Source: Hydrangea macrophylla (taxonomy: Eukaryota; Streptophyta; Magnoliopsida; Cornales; Hydrangeaceae). From it: DNA of 64,000 nucleotides. Of this stretch, positions 34,690-44,525 are shown piece by piece. Each line of letters opens with the position of its first letter. Within the stretch, counting starts at the first letter, position 1. The stretch covers positions 53,534,274 to 53,598,273 of the forward strand of contig CM066998.1 of assembly GCA_033977485.1 (NCBI GenBank), read 5' to 3'. A program made the position numbers and the translations under genes. Below the pieces are notes generated by a model. The model worked only from the letters and a program-made list of their open reading frames with translations, was not told the DNA's origin and did not search any database.

Positions 34690-35120
34690 TTTCAAAGTCA
34701 GGAGTCAATTCACATTATTTCAAGCAATCGGGAGTCAATCAAAATTGAATCAAATCAAACTTTCAAAATCAGGAGTTAATTCACATATTTCAAGCAATCG
34801 GGAGTCAATCTGATTCGAATCAAATCAAATTTTCAAAAATCGGGAGCCATTCAGGCTCAAATCAAATCAAATTACAAAACCAAGAGTCAATTGAAAATTT
34901 ATTCAATTTTTTCAAAAATCAGGAGTCATTTGGACTCGAACTTATTCAAATTTTCAAAAAAAAACAAGAGTCAATTGGACTCAAATTTATTCAATTTTCT
35001 CAATCAAGAGTCAAACGGGTTAATTTACAAAATTAGGAGTCAATTAGACTTGAATCAAATCAATTTTCTAAATCAGGAGTCAATTATATTCAATTTCAAT
35101 TCAATTTCTCACAACTGGGG
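34690..35120 (+). repeat. Minisatellite B with GGAGTCAATTGGACTC boxes
   Basis: About eleven boxes of GGAGTCAATT..., several followed by the inverted GACTC (for example 34923-34940 and 34968-34985), are separated by AAATCAAATTTTCAAAAATC-type spacers of 20-40 bp. Within the leader of the PMD-bearing element. Confidence 0.75.
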
Positions 35121-35424
35121 GCCAATTTTAACTTATAAGAGGGCTTAAAAACTTCTTTTTCAAACCTTGGGGGTTCTTTCGAAATGAGGGAAAATCATGG
35201 GGGTCATCTAAGCAAAATTCGGTGGTCCCCAATATAAATATGAAAATTTTGAGGGGAAAGGGCCACCTGTCATACGCGGCGGCACTCGGTGATTGAGCAG
35301 CGGCACTCAGTGAGTGCCAGCGAGTGCCACTGCCTTTCTGTCGACTGCCGATTTGACTGGCAGTGTCTTATAATCCTCATTTCTTTCATTCTCTTTTGCA
35401 TTCCTCTCACTCTCTCCTACGAGC

Positions 35425-35470
35425 CCCCCCCCCCCCCCCCCCCCCCCCACCCCACCCCACCCCACCCAAC
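35425..35470 (+). repeat. Long C-run with CCCCA repeats
   Basis: A run of about 24 C residues followed by (CCCCA)n words. It lies about 50 bases before the first putative donor site of the PMD gene. Confidence 0.9.
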
Positions 35471-35648
35471 CCAAAATCTCCCTTTCTTTTGATTCCCAAC
35501 TCAAGAATCAAGGTATGTTCACTCTTCTAGTCACCAAGATTGCATTTTTGCTTGATTCATTGGTTAAAAACATAGGTAAACTCTCTATTTTCTTGTTTTT
35601 CCCAAATTTCTCATATAATCTTGAATTCTTTTTTATGTTTTCTTGTAG

Positions 35649-35784
35649 ATTCATATGAATGGCCAGTGGTTCAGGCTCCCATGGTCCTTCTAGAAAGAAA
35701 TACAAACCCTCTACCGGCCACATCTCGTCGTTTCTACTTGCCTACCCCGAGGAGCACCTCTCGGCATGAGCTTTCAACAAATTG
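35649..35784 (+). pseudogene. Putative first coding exon of the PMD gene
   Basis: After an acceptor-like TTCTTGTAG (35640-35648), an ATG at 35659 opens MASGSGSHGPSRKKYKPSTG, then ISSFLLAYPEEHLSA. A TGA at 35767-35769 stands where a Trp codon is likely. The frame resumes as AFNKL before a donor GTATAG at 35785. An upstream GTATGT at 35513 and ATAG at 35571-35574 suggest further leader introns. Assignment to the PMD gene downstream rests on order and strand; this short stretch has no domain of its own. Confidence 0.4.
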
Positions 35785-35953
35785 GTATAGTTTTGAACTC
35801 TCTTGCTCCTTATGATGATAGATGCAATGCAATGCAATGTATGATGATGAATGCATGTATGAATGTGCCTTTGATTTTTGTGCATTTTAGATATTAAGAT
35901 CATGAGTAGACTCTAAGATTATGCCTTCTTAGGTTGATTTTAGGCATTATGGT

Positions 35954-36621
35954 TGATAATGTCAAAATTTGGTAAGAATAAAGTAAAGCAATTTAAGAAG
36001 AGAGAGAGAGTGAGAGACTATTTTTTGTATGTGGTTCAGCCCTGTTAATGAAGGTACCTACGTCCACGTGTGTGTCTGAGCACGTTCACTAGCAGATCAC
36101 CGGCGGGCTTGGTGAGCCAACAAAGATGGGCGGCACTACCAGTGATACCGGCCGGGTGTATGTGTATAATGGTGAATTATAGAGGTGCTATGTAGACTGA
36201 GAAGTTAGCGGCCTCCTCTATGGGGGGTAAAAGGTCTCTTTCATAGATGTAAGAGACCTACTCATACATGGATAAGGAAATATAATCCTATTGATATAGA
36301 TTGGCATTAATTATGGGGATTTCCTAATTGGATTAGGAAATAGTGTGCACTTTCCATTAGTCTTCTAGCTTGAGTAGGTAACTGTCCGTAATGCTCGGGA
36401 TCATGCCTGTGGGCTCGGATGAGTTATTACCGCGGTGGGATGTGCATGTGCAGTTTTCCCGACCTGCTGGTCGGGTCGCGAATGAACCGCTTGGGATGAT
36501 GAGTAGACTAAACCGCTCGGGCTGATGTTTCTGAGGAGTTGTGCATGATTTGCCCGGGGCATGGACTAGCCGTTGATTTGAACCGCTCGATCATAAGATA
36601 GAGCCAATTTTGGGTGTATCA
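35954..36621 (-). repeat. 3' LTR of the gag-only Ty3 element
   Basis: 668 bp, same length as the partner at 39116-39783, with scattered substitutions. The adjoining GCTGCCCCCCATTTCC (36622-36637) reads on the minus strand as a polypurine tract. Confidence 0.9.
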
Positions 36622-36689
36622 GCTGCCCCCCATTTCCAAGGTTGGCCAGATGCTATATTGGGGCAAGTTTGGAAATCAGTTTGATGTTA

Positions 36690-37970
36690 CTTATCGCTGT
36701 CTGAGTGCTTGTAAAAGCTGCCTCGGGGCTTCTGAGCCTAGTGAGTCCTCAGGAATTGGCTGAGAGTTGAGACCCAGCCTAGCTCGGGACTTTTAGGTGC
36801 TCGGGAACTGACCGGGAGTTGAGACCTGACCTAATTCGGAGTCTTTGAATGCTCGGGAAGTGACCGAGAGTTGAGACTCGGCCTACTTCAGAGTCTTTTT
36901 TTGCTTGAGTTAGCTCCCAGGATGGTTATCTTCTACCCATAAACTTTCATCAAGGCTGTGGGTAGAAGGATTTTACCATGTTGGAAAAGCCAACCTAAAG
37001 CGTATTGCTCTAGGGTCCTTTTTTATGTTAACTCCCCAGGATGGTTGTCTTCCGCCCGGCCAGCCTTCGTCAAGACTGTTGGGAGAAGAGCTTGACCATG
37101 TTGGTGGAGCCGACCTAAATCACATTGCTTTAGGGTCTTTTTGCTCCTCTATCGTAGGCCAACCTAAGAGATTTTAGTCACCTCTATCGTCGGTCTGGAC
37201 CTAAGTGGAGTTAATGCCTCTGAGTACTGTAGGTGCTCGGGTTGTCCAAGATTTTGACTTGGTTATCTGTGAGGCCTATAAATACCCGGTATGATTACCT
37301 ATTTAGTTCACTACGCCATCTTGCCCCCCAAGCTTTTGCTAAGTCGAAGGTCTTACAGAGGCTATGATCTGTAGGTAACCGACCTGGAACATGGTGGTTG
37401 CAGGGTCTTTTGAAGCTTGCCATCATCAGCCACCTAGGGGGTTTGCCCCCATCGTCGGTTAGACCTAAGCGAAGCCGGTGCCTAGGGCGTGACCCCGAGG
37501 TCTTTAGTGCCTGGGTTCGGAGCCTGAGGTCTTTTTAGTGCCTGAGTTCAGAGCTCAAGGTCTTTTTAGTGCCTGAGTTCGGAGCTCGAGGACTTTTTAT
37601 GCCTCGGGGTTAGGCCCGAGGTCTTTGTATGCCTCAGGGTTAGGCCCGAGGTCTTTGGGATAGCTCTCTGACAATTAGTGTGGCCTCATGTGGAGATCAG
37701 GCGGGTACCACTATTGTCGAGCTCATCTAGGCTGATGGAGACAGGAGGTCATATCAGGATCGTCGGGAAAAGGCGGAATTGCTCGATCCTGATCGATGTG
37801 AACTAAAGGTCAGGTCAGGGCTGTCAAACTCAGACCACTATGACCTGGAGGTCGGGTTGGGGCTGCCTAATCCGGACTGCTGTGAACTGGAAGAACTGTC
37901 AGGACTCCCGGGCTGATCTCGCTTTCGCTTGCTTCTGGAAGACTTGTTACTTTCTCGCCCGGGGTCTTTG
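36690..37970 (-). repeat. Repeat-filled 3' region of the gag-only element
   Basis: A mosaic of short tandem arrays. There are three units of about 66 bp with CTCGGGAACTGACCGGGAGT-type words (36735-36895). There are two units of about 120 bp beginning CCCAGGATGGTT.TCTTC (36906-37140). There are five to six units of about 33 bp with GTGCCTGAGTTCGGAGC or GCCTCGGGGTTAGGCCCGAG and GGTCTTT (37480-37660). It is GC-rich compared with its surroundings and non-coding. Confidence 0.75.
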
Positions 37971-37972
37971 AT

Positions 37973-39053
37973 CTATAGAAATTCTTCAGTGTCAATGTAT
38001 TTTCCAACCCTCTCTGCGAGTTCGACCAAGGTTACCGGTCGGTTTCTGTGGAACGACGCGGCGCACTTAATGTGTTGAACTCCCGAGCAGAAGGCTATGA
38101 TGGCGATTATTTTATTCAGATTGCAGATTTGAAGCTTCTGTTGGTTGAACCGGTCGGTGAACTCCTTGAGGGACTCATTATTCCGTTGTCTAACTGTTAG
38201 TAGCTGCATGTCTGGCTTTGGCCGCTCATGCATACCGGCAAACTGGTTGATGAACTGCTTGCTGAGTTGTTTGAAACTGCAGACCGATCGGGGCTCCAAG
38301 GAGTAGAACCACTGCATCGGAGTTGGTGGCTAGGGCCATCTGAACCTTGTAGGTCCGGACATGGTCGACCGGGCTTCCTGAGCCGTTATAGGGATCTAGG
38401 CGAGGCTGCTTGAATTTGCACAGGATGGAGAACCTCATGATCTGGCTGGAGAACGATGACTCTGTCTCGGTATCGGCTTGATCCAGAACACGGTTTTGAC
38501 CAAGCTTTTTGGCCACTCCGTCGATCTGCTTCTGCAAGTCCTTGATTCGGGCTTCCACTCCTTCCCAACTGGTATTTAAGGAATTAGTCGGGTTGGTGGA
38601 AGATGCTTCTTTATGGCGGGGTGCTGTCCTCTGGGATCGGGCTCGACTATGACTCCGGGTAACGGTTCACCTAGGGACAACTCGGCTCTTGAACAAGTGA
38701 CCCTGGACTGATTTCCGGGCCATATGCTCCTGCCTTTCCTCTCGGGCAGCACGCCCACTGTTGATGTCTCTGGCATCCTCACCACGGGATGGGTTGGCTC
38801 GGGCACGTTGTCTGGTCAAGATCGATTCCCGACCATACGCAACGTTCCCGGGTCGTTTCCTGGCCCTTGGAGGACTGCTTTGCTTGGCTAGCAGGGCTTC
38901 AATCTGTTGCTGGATTTGACGCTGGCCCTTCAGGAGTTGTGTGAGGGTTGCGGTGATTTGCTCAGATGTCATGACTACCGCAGCCGGTGCCGGGGCCTGA
39001 GGAACATCCCGGTCGGACTGCTGGTCATCCTTCTTACTCTTCTTCGGTGGCAT
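37973..39053 (-). pseudogene. Gag of the gag-only Ty3 element
   Basis: The ATG at 39053 opens MPPKKSKKDDQQSDRD. A basic, Arg-rich N-terminal region follows, with a stop near 38667. Next is a coiled-coil-like EARIKDLQKQIDGVAKKLGQ, the Gag entry LDPYNGSGSPVDHVRTYK (about 38400-38350) and the Retrotrans_gag core MQWFYSLEPRSV, FINQFAGMHERPKPD, LKEFTDRFNQQ, to RVGKYIDTEEFL at 37973. Around 38300 the core lacks a short segment expected before MQWFY and the frame changes, consistent with a small deletion. No zinc knuckle is visible, so the protein ends before a nucleocapsid part. Confidence 0.85.
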
Positions 39054-39089
39054 GACGATCAGTTAATAAATTTGTTGATGAAAAGACTT

Positions 39090-39115
39090 GTCGTTTCCCA
39101 CAGACGGTGCCAAAC
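39090..39115 (-). other. PBS-like site of the gag-only element
   Basis: On the minus strand TTTGGCACCGTCTGTGGGAA directly follows the LTR edge. It resembles the TGGCGCCGT-type PBS seen in several plant Ty3 lineages; the tRNA was not identified. Confidence 0.6.
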
Positions 39116-39783
39116 TGATGATGTCAAAATTTGGTAAGAATAAAGTAAAGCAATTTAAGAAGAGAGAGAGAGTGAGAGACTATTTTTTGTGTGTGGTTCG
39201 GCCCTGTTAATGAAGGTACCTACGTCCACGTGTGTGTCTGAGCACGTTCACTAGTAGATCACCGGCGGGCCTGGTGAGCCAACAAAGAGGGGCGGCACTA
39301 CCAGTAATATCGGCCGGGTGTATGCATATAATGGTGAATTATAGAGGTGCTGTGTAGACTGAGAAGTTGGCGGCCCCCTCTATGGGGGGTGAGAGGTCTC
39401 TTTTATAGATGTAAGAGACCTACTCATACATGGATAAGGAAATACAATCCTATTGATATAGATTGGCATTAATTATGGGGATTTCCTAATTGGATTAGGA
39501 AATAGTGTGCACTTCCCATTAGTCTTCTAGCTTGAGTAGGTAACTGCCCGTAACGCTCGGGATCATGCCTGTGGGCCCGGATGAGCTGTTCCCGCGGCGG
39601 GATGTGCATGTGCAGTTTTCCCGACCTGCTGGGCGGGTCGCGAATGAACCGCTCGGGATGATGAGTAGACTAATCCGCTCGGGCTGATGCTTCTGAGGAG
39701 TTGTGCATGATTTGCCCAGGGCATGTACTAGCCGCTGATTTGAACCGCTCGGTCATAAGATAGAGCCAATTTTGGGTGTATCA
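39116..39783 (-). repeat. 5' LTR of the gag-only Ty3 element
   Basis: 668 bp, TGATGATGTC...GGGTGTATCA, with an AGAGAGAGAG run near 39160-39172. The right TSD ATGGT follows at 39784. Confidence 0.9.
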
Positions 39784-39944
39784 ATGGTTATGTGCAATAC
39801 TCAAGATTATATTCTTTCCTATTCTCTTTGTTTTGATTTTACAGGTTTTATACCGAAACCATGCCCTCAAAATTTATTACTCCACTTATTCATCACGAAT
39901 GAGGGGTCGCATCGAATATATTCACGCACATGAACTTAAAACAC

Positions 39945-40535
39945 CTAGGCATGGAGTCACTAAGACTCAAGAAAATCTTTCACAAAAACACGTAGTCGCT
40001 AAGACTCGAAATTTTTTTTTTTTTCAAAAACACGGAGTCACTGAGACTCGAATTTTTTTTTATTGAAAGCATCGAGTCGCTTGGACTCAAGAAATTCATT
40101 TTTTTTAAAACACAGAGTCGCTAGGACTCAAAAATTCAATTTATTTTTTTCAAAAAAAAAAACGAGGTCACTAGGACTCGAGAAATTCATTCTTTTTGAA
40201 AAAACGGAGTCACTAGGACTCAAGAATCCTATTTTACAAAGCATGGAGTCACTTCGACTTCAAGAAAATCATTCACATGAACACGGAGTCGCTACCACTC
40301 CAAAGAATTTTTCTTTACAAAATCGCAAATTTGCGAGAGTTTTATTTATTATTTTCCTCAAAATGTGGAGTCATTAAGACTTAAAAAGAATTGTTTATTC
40401 TTTTATTATCAGACCTCGTTGATTTTGTTATCCTTTCTGTCTTTCGTGTTGTTTTTTTATTTAAAATGATGGAGTTGCTACGACTCCAAGGAATTTTATT
40501 TTTCTTTCAAAAAAATCACAGAGCTGCTAGGGCTC
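39945..40535 (+). repeat. Minisatellite C with GGAGTCACTAGGACTC boxes
   Basis: About twelve boxes of GGAGTC.CTA.GACTC (near 39953, 39990, 40033, 40072, 40115, 40163, 40205, 40245, 40284, 40366, 40472 and 40520) are spaced 40-100 bp by AAGAAATTCATTTTTTTCAA-type spacers. Each box is an inverted repeat of GAGTC. Open frames here yield only repeated KHGVTKTQE-like peptides and are not called. It lies between an acceptor-like site at 39844 and the main PMD exon at 40660. Confidence 0.8.
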
Positions 40536-41275
40536 AAAAGAATCTCATTTTCTACCAAAATTTATTGACCTCGTTATCCTTAACACTTTTATTGCCCTTT
40601 TTTTCCTTGTTATTCTTTCCTCCTATACTTATCTATATTTTATTTTTGTCCTTTTGCAGATGCCTGAGACCGCCCTCAAAGGCCACGGGAGCTGGGCCCA
40701 TGGCCGTAGATGGAGCTCACCGAGGAGGTCAGGAATGGGGTTAATGATGTTGGTTTCGGCCTTTTTGTGCTGCTCTTGGAGAAGAGCTCGAATGATATGA
40801 CCCACATCCATGCCTTGGCAGAAAGGTGGTGGGACACCACAAACACTTTCCATTTGCCATTCGGGGAGATGACAATGACCCCTTTGGATTTCGCTATGAT
40901 CACAGGCATCCCATTTGGCGGCCTCCTAGTGGTTCGCTATGATGTCTCCCGACCCGGCACGAGCAGATCATCGACCTTCTCGGGGCTCATCCTGGAGAGT
41001 TCATCGTGCCTGCAAAGTGGTTTAGGAATACTTTCAGAGGTAGGTTTTTATTGATGATTAGATGATCAGGGCCTTTATCATGTATGTGTTGGGCTGTTCC
41101 TTGATGAATACCAGGGGGGATCGGATAAACTTGGGGTACTTGGCATCTCTGGAGAACGTCGGCCACATACCACAGTATAACTGGGGAGGGGCAGGGTTAG
41201 GCCCTCTACTACCACATAAGCGAGGTTTCTAGGGGTAACTTTCCCTCTACTGGCGGGTATTGGAGAGACTGGGAG

Positions 41276-41401
41276 GTAAAACCTTCTCCTTATTATTTTT
41301 CTTTATTCATTCATCTTTTATTTATTCTTTATTTATTACAAAGCCTTTCTGGATTTCAATTCGGCCATGGGATTCACTTCTTAACACTTTTTTTTTTGCA
41401 G
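41276..41401 (+). other. Intron of the PMD gene
   Basis: GTAAAA donor, T-rich 3' end (TTTTTTTTTTGCAG) and coding PMD sequence on both sides. Its retention indicates that the copy was not made by reverse transcription of a spliced mRNA. Confidence 0.6.
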
Positions 41402-41907
41402 ATATGGTCCCATGAGTGGTACGCATGAGGGCTCCCAGCACGAGAAAAAATGAGGCCACCATTTTACCACAGGGCCTGAAATGGAGGAAAGAACTGACGG
41501 GCCAGAAAGTGGGAGCCCATGACTTTGTTGGTTATAGAAACCTCCTCACCAATCTGCAGGAGGCCCACGTCACATGGAATCCATGGGAGGTAGCCCTCCC
41601 AGAGGCTAGTGCTGAGCTTCAAGCCGCCGTGGGCTTTGCTAGGAGGAGGATTCTGATGGTGGGGGAGGCATGTCGAGATTGGTACCTCGGTGAGAGGGTG
41701 ACGAGACAGTCCATCGCCGCTCCCATCTTCTATGTGCCGAGAAGTCCTCCACCTACCATGAGGAGTACAGAGACCCTGGATCATGATGACTTGATCATAG
41801 CTTTAGGCAGGGTGGACATTGTGGACCACTTGGATGGCCCTGATGGTTATGCTAATTTCATATTGAATTCACTGATGCACAATTTTCCTCTCATGGACGT
41901 CACTCGG

Positions 41908-41986
41908 GTAAAAAAACTCCCTTTCAGTCTTTCGAAATTTTAGTTTGTAACAATGCTCATCATGACTTGAATTATTTCTTTTGTAG
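41908..41986 (+). other. Second intron of the PMD gene
   Basis: GTAAAA donor after MDVTR, T-rich TTTCTTTTGTAG acceptor before PVPGAADPP; 79 bp, a typical short plant intron. Confidence 0.6.
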
Positions 41987-42095
41987 CCTGTTCCTGGAGC
42001 AGCTGATCCTCCAGCCCTCCCACAATGGAACTGGAACTGGAACGTCCCCATAGTCCACATGGGTCAGAATCCCTGTATTAGTTAACCCCATACAC

Positions 42096-42439
42096 TCAGG
42101 GTGTGCCGACTATCCCCTTACAGTATGATACAGTTCCTAGAGACTATGTTGAGGAGGGGCTGTCGTATGCTCACACAGTCTAGCACTAGATTCACGGTCG
42201 TGAGTGAAGGGAAAGTCTCGACACTACTTTATTTATTTATTATTTTATTATATATTTTTCTCAACTACTTCAACATTAATGCTTTTTGTCAAGTGCCGCT
42301 TAGTGCCTTTTTCCCTTATAAAAGATGATTCTTGCTAATTTTAAATTTCCAAGCTTCCTTATTCTCATTCATCTTCTTACCTAACCTCTTATTCTATATT
42401 CATTTTCATCTCATCCCTTGTGACTCTTATTAGTTCTGA
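42096..42439 (+). other. Region between the PMD gene and the next coding remnant
   Basis: AT-rich, with a GLSYAHTV-like frame near 42160 that could be the C-terminal end of the PMD protein. Nothing else is supported. Confidence 0.35.
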
Positions 42440-43018
42440 CATTCTCTTTCCATGGATGGATTCTCTCTCTGGTATCGATCGGCTCAACTTCGAGTCCCAC
42501 AAATTGACAAATCTCTTTTCTTTTCATTGTATGGTTCTGGGTGAGGAGTAGTTCCAAGCCGCTATCAGGTGCTAGGATCCTGCACTCCATGTTTTTCGGT
42601 TAGGTCAGGAGGAGATCTGCCCGCTGTTCAAGGAGTTTAGTTCCATCCTCCATACCGATCCCTTTGCTTTTCTGATAGTCCCCCAGGTACATGCGGGGTA
42701 CGTTCAGGATCTAGTGGCTCTTCTCTATATTTCCCATAGCGCTGCCAGTTCCTTCATCCATGACCGCCATATTGATTTCGACCGTCTCTCTACTTCTTAT
42801 GCCCCTCGGAGATCTGGATGACAGGGGATATCAAATTATCAGGCGTAGTGCCCTTTCTATGGCCATGCTCTCCCACTTCTCTTCTAGTTTTCTACCTATG
42901 TTCTTATCCCCACTGTTTACGATCTTCAGAAGATGAGGAGCACTGTCATGTTAGTCCTCGGGGAGACTCTACTAGGCCTAGACCATACTCATGCTGCCGG
43001 GGCCATGCTCTCTGATCT
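42440..43018 (+). pseudogene. Decayed second coding stretch, DUF7745-like
   Basis: One frame reads LNFESHKLTNLFSFH, AAIRC, DPALHVFRLGQEEICPLFKE, FSSILHTDPFAFLIVPQVHA and later VYDLQKMRSTVMLVLGETLL. The W.P....F.....E.CP...EF..IL layout resembles the DUF7745 transposon-associated family that often accompanies or replaces PMD ORFs. Two TAG stops stand where Trp is expected (TGG to TAG). The stretch is cut at 43018 by the Athila-like insertion. Assignment is tentative. Confidence 0.4.
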
Positions 43019-44525
43019 TGTCAGTATCAAGATATAAAAAATATACTTTACTTTTCTAAAGATTTGTAGTAGTGAAAGTAAAGGTCGAACCCACGGAGAT
43101 TGAATTACTAAAGCACTTTAATTTTAAAACCTAAATTTAGTTAATTAAGAAAAACGGATTTCGATTTGATTTTATTAAACTAAGAACAAGAAAAATGAAT
43201 CTAAATTATGGAAGCAATTAAAAATTGTTTTTATAAATATGTTTAGGGAACCTTGGATTGAAAATCCACCACTAGCTTCATAATAAGGGTATTTATGAGT
43301 TCAATTAGTTTATTAAGTTGGATGATAGTGGGGAATTGTAGCTACAAGCCCAATTCCTCCATCAAGAAGATAACTATGGTTCAAGCACCAACATAATCCA
43401 TCTTCGGTTAGCACAAATTATTCCACACTAAACTAGGGTTGTGGCATAATCCGTCTAACCTAGGCATGGACTATTCGGATACTTAATAGCACAATTCAAT
43501 TAAGCACCATTACATGTAAATAATCCATACAAGCACAGCAAATATAGATCATTGAGCACATCACATTCAAAATAGATCTAAGACAAGAATATATTTTGAA
43601 AGCAATGATTTAATCAATAGAAGTTCGATTTTATTATTAAAATCCTCGAAACATGTAATCATCGTCCATACATAATAAATCTAAAAGAAAAGCATAAAAT
43701 ACACCCTATTACTTGGCTAGGATTTCATTAAAACCCTAGATCTTGGTTTAAGCGGCCATAGAATTGAAGATTGACAAGTTGTTGATGGAGGAGGCCATGG
43801 GGATCCTTGGTCTTCTTCTTCTTCTCCTTGCTTTCCTCTCTTCAATGGTTGAAAGTTTTGTTGTATATGGATGTATCTAATGTTGTGTAATGTTGTGTAA
43901 CCTTAAATTTGATTTAGAATAGGATTTATAAAGAGTTTGGAAGGATTTAGGAAGCTTTTCCAAGCCAAATCACACTAAAACTGCTATTTTTATGTTTCTG
44001 GACATATTCAGTCAATTCGGATCATACAGGGCTCTTCAGGATCTCGAAATACGTGACTTTAACTTTTTCAACGGGTCGCTCACACAGGTCGCACGAGCGG
44101 GTCGCTCCATCGACCAGGCCATTTTTTAGCTTTTCTCAGATTTTTTGCTGCTCTACGCACCGATTATAGAATTGTGATAACTTTTGACTCGGACCTCGTA
44201 TTGACTCACCGTTTATGGCCACACGTCTGTAACTTAAAGATCTACATTTTATGTCTCTGGAGAAATTTCTCAAATCTAAAGTATTCCTAGTCAAAAATGC
44301 GATTATCTGAGGCTACTATTGCATTCAGCTTTCACTAGAATCACCGTTTGAGCTCAGAATGACTTCCAAAGCCACTAACCATTGGATTTTGGTGCATTTT
44401 TAAGCTAAATCTCCAAATCCTACAAAATTTAGAATACTTATTAAAAAAACAACTAATAACTACATGAAATGGGCTAACAAAGCGTATCTTCAGGAATATA
44501 AACGGCAACTATTCGTCGCCGATCA
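43019..44525 (-). repeat. 3' LTR of the Athila-like element
   Basis: In element sense it begins TGATCGGCGACGAATAGTTG and ends with the inverse of TGTCAGTATCAAG. The adjoining GTTTGAGGGTG (minus strand, 44526 onward) serves as polypurine tract. The LTR contains a GGTCGC/GCGACC-like word cluster at about 44079-44125. Confidence 0.7.

Larger units (their letters stand above)
35949..39788 (-). mobile_element. Gag-only Ty3 element (TR-GAG type)
   Basis: LTRs 35954-36621 and 39116-39783 are both 668 bp, nearly identical, TGAT...GTATCA. They are flanked by the perfect TSD ATGGT (35949-35953 and 39784-39788). The 2.5-kb interior has a PBS-like site by the right LTR, one gag gene on the minus strand and a long repeat-filled 3' region, with no protease, RT or integrase. 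Total 3.83 kb. This matches terminal-repeat retrotransposons carrying only a Gag domain, which need an autonomous Ty3 partner. It inserted into an intron-like part of the PMD gene. Confidence 0.9.
40660..42095 (+). pseudogene. Plant mobile domain (PMD) gene, spliced, decayed
   Basis: After TTTTGCAG (40652-40659) the exon reads VNDVGFGLFVLLLEKSSNDM, HIHALAERWWDTTNTFHLPF, GEMTMTPLDFAMITGIPFGG. After a disrupted part near 41040 it reads AFIMYVLGCSLMNTRGDRIN, LGYLASLENVGHIPQYNWGG and LYWRVLE. A 126-bp intron (GT 41276, AG 41400-41401) leads to an exon with IWSHEWY, a frameshift, then KWRKEL..., VTWNPWE, RDWYLGERVTRQS and LDHDDLI. A second intron (41908-41986) leads to PVPGAADPPALPQWNWNWNV. This is the aminotransferase-like PMD family (MAIN/MAIL1 relatives) found in host genes and in transposons. 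At least two stops and two frameshifts disable it. Confidence 0.8.

Noticed and set aside
33838..35120. CRISPR-like repeat-spacer appearance
   Set aside because: Plant nuclear context, diverged repeats, alternating related linkers and no cas genes; these are minisatellites.
38907..39137. 76-codon plus-strand frame
   Set aside because: Antisense to the gag start and LTR edge of the gag-only Ty3 element.
39776..40377. Open frames with repeated KHGVTKTQ-like peptides
   Set aside because: They translate the non-coding minisatellite C, with irregular frames and stops.
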